64,000 nucleotides of DNA from Micromonospora globbae (GTDB lineage Bacteria > Actinomycetota > Actinomycetes > Mycobacteriales > Micromonosporaceae), in assembly GCF_003610785.1 (NCBI RefSeq), contig NZ_RAQQ01000005.1, forward strand, positions 288,472-352,471. Direction: 5' to 3'. The notes beneath the pieces are model-generated. The model saw nothing but the letters and a program-made list of their open reading frames with translations, was not told the DNA's origin and searched no databases. The translations under genes were made by a program, and so were the position numbers. Positions 1 through 9,100 of this stretch are shown here, one piece after another (positions within the stretch are counted from its first letter, which is position 1; each line of letters starts with the position of its first letter).

Positions 1-1520
1 CCACCGGCCTCGACCAAACTACTACCGCTCGTCGGAGTTTCGCCCGCGGGGTCCGCATCTCCGGGCGTCGTCACCCGGAAGAACACTCGCCGCCGGCGGC
101 CGAACAGCGACCCCATCAGCCCGGCGAGCAGGAACCCGCAGCTCACCAGCAGCAGGCCCGAGCCGGGGTCGTGCCGCACCGAGAGCGTCACGTACCGCTT
201 GGTGCCGAGGAACTCGACAGTCGTGCCGTCGTCCAGCTTCCACGACTCGCCCGGCCTGAGCACCTTGTCGCCGATCTGCTTCACCTTGCCCGTACGGATC
301 TGCCGCTCGTCCAGCTCGTAGACCGATCCGGGGATGCCGGCGTCGAGGCCCAGGTTCCCCCGGTACGCGACGAGGTTGAGCGCCGGGTTGCGCTCGGCCG
401 GATACTGCGAGCGCACGTACGGCGGGGCTTCCGGCGCCGTCGGCAGGTAGAGCCCCGTGAAGGCGACCTGGAGGTTCGAGTCCCGCCGGCCGGTCTTCGG
501 GTCGACGTTGGCGTCCGGGAACGCGGCCAGTCCCTCGCCCGTCAGGCCGGCGTCGCCCGTGGTGAGGAAGGGCTCGTCGCTGACCTGGCTCTTGCCGTAG
601 CGGTCGGTGTAGCGGATGACCGGCGCGTACCCGTGGCCGAGCAGGTAGACGTTGGCGCCGTCCAGCCGCAGCGGCGAGTTCACCGAGAAGTCCGCGCTGC
701 GAGGAGCCTTGCCCGGCTCCTCGACGGTCACCGTGGCGTTGAAGTGGTCCGGCTGCCCCGACTCGAGGAACCGGGCCTCGAACCGGTCCAGGACCAGGCA
801 GAACCCCGGCAGGTGGGCGCTGTCCACCCGCGGCCCGAGCTTCGCCTCCGCGTACTGCTGGCGGGTGTTGCAGAAGGCGTTGTCCTCGCCGGCCACCAGC
901 AGCCGGTTGCCGCTCCAGCCGTACCAGTGGCCGAGCGCCACGCCGGCCAGCACCACGACCATGGAGATGTGGAAGACCAGGTTGCCGGTCTCCTTGAGGT
1001 AGCCCTTCTCGGCCGAGACCTCGTTGCCGCGCACCGCGACCCGCCAGCGGCGCCGGCGCAGCGCCTCGACGATCGCCGGCACGCCCCCCTCGGGAAGCGG
1101 CAGGACGGCGTGCTGGGGCAGCCGGTCCAGCCGCTTCGGGGCGGCCGGCGGCTTCGACCGCAGCGCCCGGACGTGGTCACGCATCCGGGGCGTGATGCAG
1201 CCGATCAGCGAGGTGAACAGCAGCAGGTAGATCGCGGAGAACCAGACCGAGCCGAAGACCTCGAAGGCGCCGATCCGGTCGAGCCGGGGAGCCAGGTCGG
1301 GGTGCTCGACGAAGTACTCGTTGACCTTCTCCGGGCTGATGTTCCGCTGTGGCAGCACCGAGCCCGGGACGGCCGCGACCGCGAGCAGGAAGAGCAGGAC
1401 CAGCGCCGTACGCATGCTGGTGAGCTGCCGCCACGAGTTGCGCAGCAGCGCCAGGAGCCGGTTGGGGCGGCGGCGCGGCGCCTCGGCCGGGGTGGTGGGC
1501 CGCTCGTCCACGACGGTCAT
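1..1520 (-). CDS. resB: Cytochrome c biogenesis protein ResB, C-terminus beyond the window
   Basis: The frame is open to the left edge, so about 506 N-terminal residues are visible and the stop lies outside. ResB works with CcsA in the membrane to deliver and attach haem to apocytochrome c on the outer face. After a charged leader there is a hydrophobic segment (LVLLFLLAVAAVPGSVLP, about residues 38-56) with the typical ResB Pro-Gly-Ser ending, a second segment (FSAIYLLLFTSLIGC, about 97-111) and a third near residues 180-200, followed by a large hydrophilic domain. The ATG at 1518-1520 overlaps the ccdA stop as TGATG, which implies translational coupling. Upstream ccdA and a thioredoxin-like lipoprotein support a System II cytochrome c maturation operon; CcsA would be expected next, to the left. 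Confidence 0.93.
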   Translation of the reverse strand, partial: MTVVDERPTTPAEAPRRRPNRLLALLRNSWRQLTSMRTALVLLFLLAVAAVPGSVLPQRNISPEKVNEYFVEHPDLAPRLDRIGAFEVFGSVWFSAIYLLLFTSLIGCITPRMRDHVRALRSKPPAAPKRLDRLPQHAVLPLPEGGVPAIVEALRRRRWRVAVRGNEVSAEKGYLKETGNLVFHISMVVVLAGVALGHWYGWSGNRLLVAGEDNAFCNTRQQYAEAKLGPRVDSAHLPGFCLVLDRFEARFLESGQPDHFNATVTVEEPGKAPRSADFSVNSPLRLDGANVYLLGHGYAPVIRYTDRYGKSQVSDEPFLTTGDAGLTGEGLAAFPDANVDPKTGRRDSNLQVAFTGLYLPTAPEAPPYVRSQYPAERNPALNLVAYRGNLGLDAGIPGSVYELDERQIRTGKVKQIGDKVLRPGESWKLDDGTTVEFLGTKRYVTLSVRHDPGSGLLLVSCGFLLAGLMGSLFGRRRRVFFRVTTPGDADPAGETPTSGSSLVEAG

Positions 1521-2383
1521 CAGATGCTCACCTCACCCACCCCGACGGTGGTCTGCAACCAGATCACGATGTTCGTCCACCCTCCGGTGACCAGCGCGAG
1601 CCCGATGAGCACGAGCAGGACGCCGCCGACCCGCGTGACCCAGCGGCTGTTCCGGCGGATGGCGCGGAAGACGCCCAGCAGGCGCTGGAAGCCCAACCCG
1701 AAGACGACGAACGGTATCCCCAGACCCAGGCAGTACGCCACGGCGAGCACCACGGCCCGGTCGGTCTGCCCGCTCACCGTGGCCATGCCCATGACGGCGG
1801 CCAGGGTGGGGCCGACGCACGGCACCCAGCTCAACGCGAACACGGCGCCGAAGACCGGTGCTCCCAGCAGCCCGGCGGCGGGGAGGCGCCGGATGCGGAA
1901 CTCGCGCTCCATGCCCGGGATCAGGCCGACGAAGGCCAGCCCGAGCAGGATGACGAGCGCACCGATGACGATCTCCAGCGTCCGCTCGTACGTGAAGAAG
2001 ACCTTCCCCACGCTGGCGAAGAGCACGGCGGTGGCCGTGAAGACGACCGTGAAGCCGGCGATGAACAGCAGCGTCCCGGCGAGCACCCGGCCCTTGACCG
2101 CGGCGACCGCGGTGGCCCGCCGGCGCACGACGGTGGCCGTCCCGCCGCCACCGGAACCGTCAGCCGGTGCCCCGTCCTCCACCTCGGGCGTCGAGAGAGC
2201 GCCCGTCCGTGCGCCGCGGCCCTCCAGGTCGGCGCCGGCCAGGCCGGTGACGTACGAGAGGTAGCCGGGAACCAGCGGGAGCACGCACGGGGACAGGAAG
2301 CTCACGAGGCCGGCGAGGGCCGCCGCGCCGATGGCCAGCAGCAGCGGGCCGGAGAGGGCGACCTGCCGGAACGTCTCGCCCAT
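1520..2383 (-). CDS. ccdA: Cytochrome c biogenesis protein CcdA
   Basis: This 287-residue integral membrane protein carries reducing equivalents from cytoplasmic thioredoxin across the membrane to extracytoplasmic thioredoxin-like proteins. It has about six hydrophobic helices and the two Pro-Cys motifs of the family, in LSFLSPCVLPLVPGY near the N-terminus and in LSWVPCVGPTLAAV in the second half. A charged loop with a GSGGGG stretch lies between helices 1 and 2. The start at 2383 was chosen because the family begins just before the first helix and because this ATG overlaps the preceding stop as TGATG; the open frame further upstream reads as out-of-frame resA sequence. The partners are the adjacent ResA-like lipoprotein and ResB. 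Confidence 0.94.
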   Translation of the reverse strand: MGETFRQVALSGPLLLAIGAAALAGLVSFLSPCVLPLVPGYLSYVTGLAGADLEGRGARTGALSTPEVEDGAPADGSGGGGTATVVRRRATAVAAVKGRVLAGTLLFIAGFTVVFTATAVLFASVGKVFFTYERTLEIVIGALVILLGLAFVGLIPGMEREFRIRRLPAAGLLGAPVFGAVFALSWVPCVGPTLAAVMGMATVSGQTDRAVVLAVAYCLGLGIPFVVFGLGFQRLLGVFRAIRRNSRWVTRVGGVLLVLIGLALVTGGWTNIVIWLQTTVGVGEVSI

Positions 2384-2949
2384 CAGCGTGCACCGGACTG
2401 CTCGGCGGCGATCCGCTCGACGATGGGTTGCAGGCCCTCCTGCCGTACGGCGGCCCGGATCACCACGGCGATCCGACCTTCCCGGTCGAGCACCACGGTG
2501 GCCGGGATCGTGTTCGGCGGGATATCCAGGGCGAGCGCCAGCCGGCTCGGCGGGTCGAAGATGCTCGGGTAGGTGACCCGGCCCTCCTCGAACGCAAGCG
2601 CCTTGTCCTTGCTGTCCTGCACGTTGATGCCGAGGAACGTGACGCCCGAGCCCTTGGTCGCCTGGTAGGTGGCCTCCAGGTCGTCCGCCTCCGCCCGGCA
2701 GGGCGCGCACCACGAACCCCAGAAGTTGAGGACGACCACCTGCCCGCGGGCCTGCGAGACGTCGTAGTTGCCGCCGGTGAGCAGCTCACCGGCGATCTTC
2801 GGCGGCGCGGACCGCTGGTCGGGCGCGCACTCGATGACGCCCTCCGGGGTGGTCGCGCACGTCTTCTCCTGGCTCTTCGACGTGCAACCCGCCAGCGCCA
2901 CCGCGGCGACGGTGGCGAGCAGACCGGCGGTCCACCTCCGGGCGCGCAT
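2383..2949 (-). CDS. TlpA/ResA-like thiol-disulfide oxidoreductase lipoprotein
   Basis: A 188-residue extracytoplasmic thioredoxin-fold protein expected to reduce the haem-binding cysteines of apocytochrome c with electrons from CcdA. The N-terminus is a lipoprotein signal peptide ending in the lipobox LAGC (Cys22). The active site is WCAPC with Cys81 and Cys84 (NFWGSWCAPCRAE). The cis-Pro region of the fold is seen in PPNTIPATVVLDREG. Two further cysteines, near residues 31 and 41, lie in the linker. The start at 2949 overlaps the upstream phosphatase stop as TGATG, and the stop overlaps ccdA in the same way. Order and overlaps place it in one transcript with ccdA and resB. Confidence 0.92.
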   Translation of the reverse strand: MRARRWTAGLLATVAAVALAGCTSKSQEKTCATTPEGVIECAPDQRSAPPKIAGELLTGGNYDVSQARGQVVVLNFWGSWCAPCRAEADDLEATYQATKGSGVTFLGINVQDSKDKALAFEEGRVTYPSIFDPPSRLALALDIPPNTIPATVVLDREGRIAVVIRAAVRQEGLQPIVERIAAEQSGAR

Positions 2950-3596
2950 CAGGCCCCCTTGGCCGTCCGTGCGGTCGGCGACATGGCGACCAGGTGGGCG
3001 GCGGGCTCCGAGTAGCCGATGCCGACCACCTTCGCCCCGTCGAAGTGGAACGAGGTGAGGCTCGCGAGCCCGCACTGCCGCTTGCGCGGGTCGTGCCAGA
3101 GCCGCTTGCGCTCGACGTACCGGCGGAGCGTCCAGATGGGCAGCTGGTGCGAGACCAGGACGGCCTCGCGTCCCTCGGCGGCGACCCGGGCGGCGTGCAG
3201 CGCGGCGAACATGCGCTCGGCGATCGCCCGGTACGCCTCGCCCCACGACGGGGTGACGGGATCGCGCAGCACCCACCAGTTGCGCGGGTCGCGGAACGAG
3301 CCGTCGCCGGGCGAGACCCGCTTGCCCTCGAACCAGTTGGCGCTCTCGATGAGCCGCTCGTCCACCCCGACCGGCAGGCCGAACTGCGCGGCGATCGGCT
3401 CGGCCGTCTGCTGGGCGCGCTCCAGCGGGCTGGCCACCACGTGCACCACGTCCCGCTCGGCGAGCACCTGCGCGGCGGCCTTGGCCATCTGCACACCCAG
3501 CTCCGAGAGGCGGAAACCGGGCAGGCGCCCGTACAGGATCCGGTCCGGGTTGTGCACCTCCCCGTGCCGGAGCACGTGGACCACCGTCTTGCTCAC
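2949..3596 (-). CDS. Histidine phosphatase family protein (phosphoglycerate mutase-like)
   Basis: A 215-residue cytosolic protein of the histidine phosphatase superfamily. The catalytic RHG motif is at residues 10-12 (VLRHGE), and the second conserved Arg-containing block is in VVASPLERAQQTAEPIA. A later histidine in VLVSHQLPIWTLRR fits the second catalytic His. The substrate is not evident; genes of this type often sit between hemL and the ccd/res genes in actinobacteria, which is why I read it as part of this operon and not as a glycolytic mutase. GTG start, 4 bp after hemL. Confidence 0.9.
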   Translation of the reverse strand: MSKTVVHVLRHGEVHNPDRILYGRLPGFRLSELGVQMAKAAAQVLAERDVVHVVASPLERAQQTAEPIAAQFGLPVGVDERLIESANWFEGKRVSPGDGSFRDPRNWWVLRDPVTPSWGEAYRAIAERMFAALHAARVAAEGREAVLVSHQLPIWTLRRYVERKRLWHDPRKRQCGLASLTSFHFDGAKVVGIGYSEPAAHLVAMSPTARTAKGA

Positions 3597-3600
3597 CGCG

Positions 3601-4938
3601 TCACCCCCCGTGACCCGCCGCTGCCGCCGCCCGCGCCGCCGTCGGCAGCGCGGTGGCGATCTGCTCCAGGGCGGCGTCGTCCAGCGCCGCCGAGACGAAC
3701 CAGGCCTCGAACGCGCTCGGCGGCAGGTAGACGCCGCCGGCGAGCATCGCGTGGAAGAACGCCTTGAACGCCGGCACCTGCTGGGTCCGCGCGCTGTCGT
3801 AGTCGACCACGTCGGCGTCCGTGAAGAAGATCGAGAACATGTTGCCCGCGTACGACAGCCGGTGCGGGACCCCGGCGGCGGCCAGCGCGTCGGACGCCAG
3901 CTTGCTCACGGCGGCGGCCGTCTCGTCCAGCCGGCGGTAGAGCGCGTCGTCGGCCAGCCGCAGGGTGGCGAGGCCCGCCGCGCAGGCCAGCGGGTTGCCG
4001 GAGAGCGTGCCCGCCTGGTAGACCGGACCGGCCGGGGCGAGCCGGGCCATGATCTCCGCGCGCCCGCCGAACGCCGCCGCCGGCAGGCCACCACCCATGA
4101 CCTTGCCGTACGTCCAGAGGTCGGCGTCGCACGGGTCGAGGCCGTGCCAGCCGGAGCGGGACACGCGGAACCCGGTCATGACCTCGTCGACGATGAGCAG
4201 CGCGCCGTGTGCGTGGGCGATCCGGGCCAGCTCCTGGTTGAAGCCGTCACGCGGGGCGACGACGCCCATGTTGCCGGCGGCCGCCTCGGTGATCACGGCG
4301 GCGATGTGCGGGCCCTCGGCGGCGAAGGCCTCCTCCACCGCCCGCAGGTCGTTGTACGGCAGCACGATCGTCTCGCTCGCCGCGGCGCCGGTGACCCCGG
4401 GCGAGTCGGGCAGGCCCAGGGTGGCCACGCCGGACCCGGCGGCGGCGAGCAGCGCGTCCACGTGACCGTGGTAGCAGCCGGCGAACTTCACGATCTTGGA
4501 GCGGCCGGTGAAGCCGCGGGCGAGCCGGATGGCCGACATGGTGGCCTCGGTGCCCGAGTTGACCAGCCGGACCTGCTCGACCGGCGTACGGTCGACGATC
4601 TCGGCGGCCAGCTCGACCTCACCCGGCGTCGGGGTGCCGAAGCTCGTGCCCCCTGCCGCGGCGGCCTGCACGGCGGCGACCACCTCGGGGTGGGCGTGAC
4701 CGAGGATCAGCGGCCCCCAGGAGCAGACCAGGTCGACGTAGCGCCGGCCGTCGGCGTCGTAGAGCCAGGGCCCCTCCCCCCGGACCATGAAGCGCGGGGT
4801 GCCGCCGACGGCACGGAACGCGCGCACGGGGGAGTTGACCCCGCCCGGCACGAGGGCGCGGGCGCGGTCGAACAGGGCCTCGGAGGCCGGCGCGTCGGCC
4901 GGGTAGCGGCCGGATCCGGCGGAAACGGTATCGGTCAC
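3601..4938 (-). CDS. hemL: Glutamate-1-semialdehyde 2,1-aminomutase
   Basis: A 445-residue PLP-dependent enzyme that converts glutamate-1-semialdehyde to 5-aminolevulinate in the C5 route to tetrapyrroles. Family marks are [12 protein letters not shown] near the N-terminus, the glycine-rich [14 protein letters not shown] block ([14 protein letters not shown]), the cofactor aspartate in [12 protein letters not shown] and the PLP lysine in [16 protein letters not shown] (about residue 279). Its length matches the family. GTG start at 4938. It is the first gene of the haem/cytochrome c operon: haem precursor synthesis is followed by the genes that attach haem to cytochromes, a sensible co-regulation. 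Confidence 0.96.
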   Translation of the reverse strand: MTDTVSAGSGRYPADAPASEALFDRARALVPGGVNSPVRAFRAVGGTPRFMVRGEGPWLYDADGRRYVDLVCSWGPLILGHAHPEVVAAVQAAAAGGTSFGTPTPGEVELAAEIVDRTPVEQVRLVNSGTEATMSAIRLARGFTGRSKIVKFAGCYHGHVDALLAAAGSGVATLGLPDSPGVTGAAASETIVLPYNDLRAVEEAFAAEGPHIAAVITEAAAGNMGVVAPRDGFNQELARIAHAHGALLIVDEVMTGFRVSRSGWHGLDPCDADLWTYGKVMGGGLPAAAFGGRAEIMARLAPAGPVYQAGTLSGNPLACAAGLATLRLADDALYRRLDETAAAVSKLASDALAAAGVPHRLSYAGNMFSIFFTDADVVDYDSARTQQVPAFKAFFHAMLAGGVYLPPSAFEAWFVSAALDDAALEQIATALPTAARAAAAAGHGG

Positions 4939-5077
4939 GATGCCGCCATTGTGTCAGCGCCGACCGGCGAACCGGCAGGCACCCCGGCCAGGGGTTACCG
5001 GGCTCACCCGGCACGGGACTTCGCCACCCGGCAGGGGCGGGGTCGCTCCTCGGCAGGCCGGGTCGATCGGATCGCGT

Positions 5078-5083
5078 TAGGCT
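5078..5083 (+). promoter_or_regulatory. -10 box of a leaderless promoter
   Basis: TAGGCT ends exactly 6 nt before the GTG at 5090. This places the expected transcription start on or next to the start codon, so the mRNA would lack a leader. No Shine-Dalgarno sequence is present. The same arrangement recurs at several genes in this window. Confidence 0.6.
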
Positions 5084-5089
5084 GGCCGG

Positions 5090-5425
5090 GTGGATCGTGC
5101 CGAACTGTCCATCACGCTACACCGGACGGGTGACGAGGTCGTGCTGCGTCTCGCCGGTGAGATCGACATGCTCACGGCCGCCCAGCTCTCGACCGTCGTG
5201 AACGAGGTGCTCACCGATCCGCCGCCGCGGATCGTGCTGGACCTCGCCGGTGTCACCTTCTGCGACTCCCAGGGCCTGGGCACGCTGGTCGTGCTCAGCC
5301 GCAAGGCGAGCCACGCCCAGAGCCTCCTGGTCCTCACCCACGTGGGCGATTTCCTGCTGCGCGTCCTGGACATCACGGGCCTCCGCTCGGCCCTGATGAT
5401 CCGCAACGACCAGCCAGCCAGCTGA
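5090..5425 (+). CDS. STAS-domain anti-sigma factor antagonist
   Basis: A 111-residue single STAS domain, the size of SpoIIAA/RsbV proteins. It would bind an RsbW-type kinase and release a sigma factor when unphosphorylated. The phosphorylatable serine is in VTFCDSQGLG (Ser60, after Asp59), with LAGEIDM typical of the first strand. The GTG start is placed by the leaderless -10 box. It is monocistronic and faces away from hemL. Several phosphatases and ATPases in this window (10734-12818, 24887-30487) could act on it, but no direct partner is adjacent. Confidence 0.88.
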   Translation: MDRAELSITLHRTGDEVVLRLAGEIDMLTAAQLSTVVNEVLTDPPPRIVLDLAGVTFCDSQGLGTLVVLSRKASHAQSLLVLTHVGDFLLRVLDITGLRSALMIRNDQPAS

Positions 5426-5470
5426 CGACCCCTGCCCGACCCGGCGGCCGCCGCCCACCGCGCCCCCGGT

Positions 5471-5514
5471 CTGCCCGTCTGCCCGTCTGCCCGTCTGCCC
5501 GCCCGTCTGCCCGG
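5471..5514. repeat. Short tandem repeat of CTGCCCGT
   Basis: Three exact copies of the 8-bp unit CTGCCCGT (5471-5494) are followed by two imperfect copies. It lies in the gene-poor stretch after the STAS gene and directly precedes an inverted repeat. A slippage-prone microsatellite is the simplest reading. Confidence 0.85.
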
Positions 5515-5572
5515 TGATCATGAGGTTGACGGGGCGACGTGCCCCGTCAGTGCCCGCCAACCTCATGATCAC
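5514..5572. repeat. Intergenic inverted repeat, GATCATGAGGTT family, copy 1
   Basis: Perfect 15-bp arms, GTGATCATGAGGTTG (5514-5528) and its complement (5558-5572), enclose a second perfect hairpin (GACGGGGC / GCCCCGTC, 5528-5535 and 5541-5548). A second copy with the same outer arm but a different centre is at 42106-42163. Both sit between convergent or tail-to-tail genes, which fits a REP-like dispersed element that may also act as a bidirectional terminator. Confidence 0.9.
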
Positions 5573-5609
5573 GGGAAGGAACGCGGGGCGCGGAGGGCGC
5601 GTGCGCGGG

Positions 5610-6164
5610 TCAGGCCGGGGCGCCCCAGCGGGCCTGTTCCAGCAGGTCCGCGGCACGGTCGCGCGCGTCCGGGTCGTCGCTGCGCAGCAGGGCCGTGGCC
5701 TCGTCGACCGCGTCGGTCAGCATCCGCCACTGCGCCTCACGCTCCCGCACCAGCTCCGACTGGGCGGCGAGCTGCCGGGTCTTGACCCACAGCTCGACGA
5801 AGACGGAGACCTTGGCGCGGAGCACCCACGGGTCGAACGGCTTCGTGAGGTAGTCGACCGCACCGACCTGGTAGCCGCGCAGGGCCAGCTGGGCGTCCCG
5901 GTCGGCGGCGGTGAGGAAGATGATCGGCACGTGCCGGGTCCGCTCCCGGCGCTTGATGTGCCCGGCGGTCTCGAAGCCGTCCATGTCCGGCATCTGGGCG
6001 TCCAGCAGGATCACCGCGAAGTCGTCCACCAGCAACTGCTTGAGCGCCGCCTCGCCGCTCTCCACGGCGACCACCTGGACCGGCAGGCCCTGGAGGATCG
6101 CCTCCAGCGCCATCAGGTTCTCCCGGCGGTCGTCGACGAGCAGCGCCTTGGCCATCTGGGTCAC
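5610..6164 (-). CDS. Response regulator (receiver domain with C-terminal coiled extension)
   Basis: A 184-residue protein. Residues 5-125 form a CheY-like receiver: acidic pocket DD at 11-12, phospho-acceptor Asp55 in [13 protein letters not shown], and conserved Lys in YLTKPFDPW. There is no DNA-binding output; the remaining 55 residues are charged and probably helical. The GTG start overlaps the stop of the hybrid kinase upstream as GTGA, so the two are translationally coupled, and this regulator is the likely phosphorelay partner. An ATG nine bases downstream is an alternative start. Confidence 0.92.
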   Translation of the reverse strand: MTQMAKALLVDDRRENLMALEAILQGLPVQVVAVESGEAALKQLLVDDFAVILLDAQMPDMDGFETAGHIKRRERTRHVPIIFLTAADRDAQLALRGYQVGAVDYLTKPFDPWVLRAKVSVFVELWVKTRQLAAQSELVREREAQWRMLTDAVDEATALLRSDDPDARDRAADLLEQARWGAPA

Positions 6165-9100
6165 GAGTTCTCCTCGGTCCGGCTGCCGCTGATCCAGGAC
6201 GACATGAGTTCGATCAGTTCGTCCAGGTCGACCGGCTTCGTGATGTAGTCGCTACCGCCGGCCGCCAGCGCCGACTCCCGGTCGCCCGGCATGGCCTTCG
6301 CGGTCAGGAAGACGATGGGCAGGTCGGCGAAGCGGTGGTTGCGACGGATCTGGCGGGTCGTCTCGTACCCGTCCTGGTCCGGCATCATGGCGTCCATCAG
6401 CACGATGTCCACCTCCGGATGCTCGGCCAGCAGGCGGACGCCGTCCGCCCCGTTGTCCGAGTACAACACGGTCATCCCGTGCAGTTCCAACGCGCTGGTC
6501 AGGGCGAAGACGTTCCGGACGTCGTCGTCGATGATCAACACGGTCGCGCCGTCGAGCTGGCGGCTGGTCGGCCCGGGCGCCGGCTCGGGCACCTCCAGCG
6601 GCGGCATGAGCAGCGACGACGGCAGACCGGCCCGGGACGGCGACGGCGGCAGCGGGGCGACCACCGCGTCCGGCGCCAGCACGTCCGGTACGAAGAGCGT
6701 GAACGTCGAACCCTGACCGGGCGCCGAGGTCACGGTGATGGTGCCGCCGAGCAGCCGGGCCAGGTCGCGGCTGATCGACAGGCCCAGGCCCGTGCCGCCG
6801 TACCGGCGGCTCGTCGTGCCGTCGGCCTGCTGGAACGCCTCGAAGATGATCGACAGCTTGTCGTCCGAGATGCCGATGCCGGTGTCGATCACGGTGAACG
6901 CGATCACCTGACGGGCGTTCGTCAGCGTCGGCACGTCGAAGACGGCGCTCTCGGCCGCCGGGGCGATCCGCAGGGTCACCGCGCCGTTGTCGGTGAACTT
7001 CACGGCGTTGGAGAGCAGGTTGCGCAGGATCTGCTGCAACCGCTGCGCGTCGGTGACGAGCGACGGCGGCAGATCCTTGCTGACCCGCACCTGGAAGTCG
7101 AGCCCCTTGTCCTCGGCCTGCGGCGCGAACGCCTGCTCGACGTAGCCGCGGATCTCGTCGAACCGGACCTCGGTCGGCTCGATGTCCATCCGCCCGGCCT
7201 CGATCTTGGACAGGTCGAGGATGTCGTCGATCAACGAGAGCAGGTCGGAACCGGCGCTGTGGATCGTACGGGCGAACTCGATCTGCTTCGGCGTGAGGTT
7301 CTGCTCCGAGTTCTCGGCGAGGAGCCGAGCCAGCAGGAGCAGCGAGTTGAGCGGCGTACGCAGCTCGTGGCTCATGTTCGCCAGGAACTCCGACTTGTAC
7401 GCCGAGGCGCGGGTGAGCTGCTGCGCCTTCTCCTCCAGGCCCAGCCGGGCCAGCTCGATCTCCCGGTTCTTGATCTCGATGTTGCCCTTCTGCTCGGAGA
7501 GCAGGGTGGCCTTCTCCTCCAGCTCGGCGTTGGTGCGCTGCAGCTCCGCCGACTGTTCCTGGAGCTCGTGCGCCAGCCGCTGCGACTGGGCCAGCAGCTC
7601 CTCCGTACGCCGGTTGGCCTGGATGGTGTTGACGGCGATGCCGATGGTGAGCACCAGGCGCTCCAGGAACGACAGGTGCAGCTCGGAGAAGGGCACCACG
7701 CTGGCGAACTCGATCACGCCGAGCAGCTCCCCCTCGAACAGCACGGGGAGCACCACGAGGTCGGCGGGGGGCGTGCTGGCGAGCCCGGAGCGGAGCGTCA
7801 GCGAGCCGTTCGGAGAGGCGCTGACCCGGATGGTCCGGCGCGAGAGCGCCGCCTGCCCGACCAGCCCCTCACCCGGCCCGAACGTGACGTCCTGCCCGCG
7901 CGCCACGTACCCGTACGAGGCGGTGAGCCGCAGCCGCATGCTGCCCTCGGAGTTGTCCACCAGGAAGAACGCGCCGAGCTGCGCGTCGACGAGCGGCGTG
8001 ACCTCCATCATGATCATCCGGCAGACCTCGCCGAGGTCGCGCTGTCCCTGGAGCAGACCGCTGATCCGGGCGAGGTTGGAGTCGAGCCAGCCCTGCTCGG
8101 CGTTCTTCTTGGTCGTCTCCCGCAGGGTGACGATCATCTGGTTGATGTTGTCCTTCAGCTCGGCGATCTCGCCCTGCGCCTGGACGTTGATCCGCTGGGT
8201 CAGGTCGCCGCGCGTCACGGACGTCGAGACCTGGGCGATGGCCCGCAGCTGGGTGGTCAGCGTGGAGGCCAGCTGGTTGACGTTCTCGGTGAGGTCCCGC
8301 CACGTGCCGGAGACGCCCTTGACCTGGGCCTGGCCGCCGAGCTGCCCCTCGATGCCGACCTCGCGGCCGACCCGGGTCACCTCGTCGGCGAACGACGACA
8401 GCTGGTCGACCATCGTGTTGATGGTGTTCTTGAGTTCCAGGATCTCGCCCTGGGCGTCGACCGTGATCTTCTGGCTCAGGTCGCCCTTCGCCACGGCCGT
8501 GGTGACCGAGGCGATGTTGCGCACCTGCGCGGTGAGGTTCGACGCCATCGAGTTGACGTTGTCGGTGAGGTCGCGCCAGGTGCCCGACACGCCCTTGACC
8601 TGCGCCTGACCGCCGAGCTTGCCCTCGGTGCCCACCTCGCGGGCCACCCGCGTCACCTCGTCGGCGAACGACGACAACTGGTCGACCATCGTGTTCACGG
8701 TCGACTTCAGCTCCAGGATCTCGCCCTGGGCGTCGACCGTGATCTTCTGCGACAGGTCGCCCTTCGCCACGGCCGTGGACACCTGGGCGATGTTGCGCAC
8801 CTGCGCGGTGAGGTTCGACGCCATCGAGTTCACGTTGTCGGTGAGGTCGCGCCACGTGCCGGCGACGCCCTTGACCTGCGCCTGACCGCCCAGCTTGCCC
8901 TCGGTGCCCACCTCACGGGCCACCCGCGTCACCTCGTCGGCGAACGACGACAGCTGGTCCACCATCGTGTTCACCGTGTTCTTCAACTCCAGGATCTCGC
9001 CCCGGGCGTCCACGGTGATCTTCTGGCTCAGGTCGCCCTTCGCGACGGCGGTGGTGACCGAGGCGATGTTGCGGACCTGGCTGGTCAGGTTCGACGCCAT

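Noticed and set aside
171..2264. Long plus-strand frame opposite ccdA and resB
   Set aside because: Arg/Pro/Gly-rich antisense reading of clear membrane protein genes.
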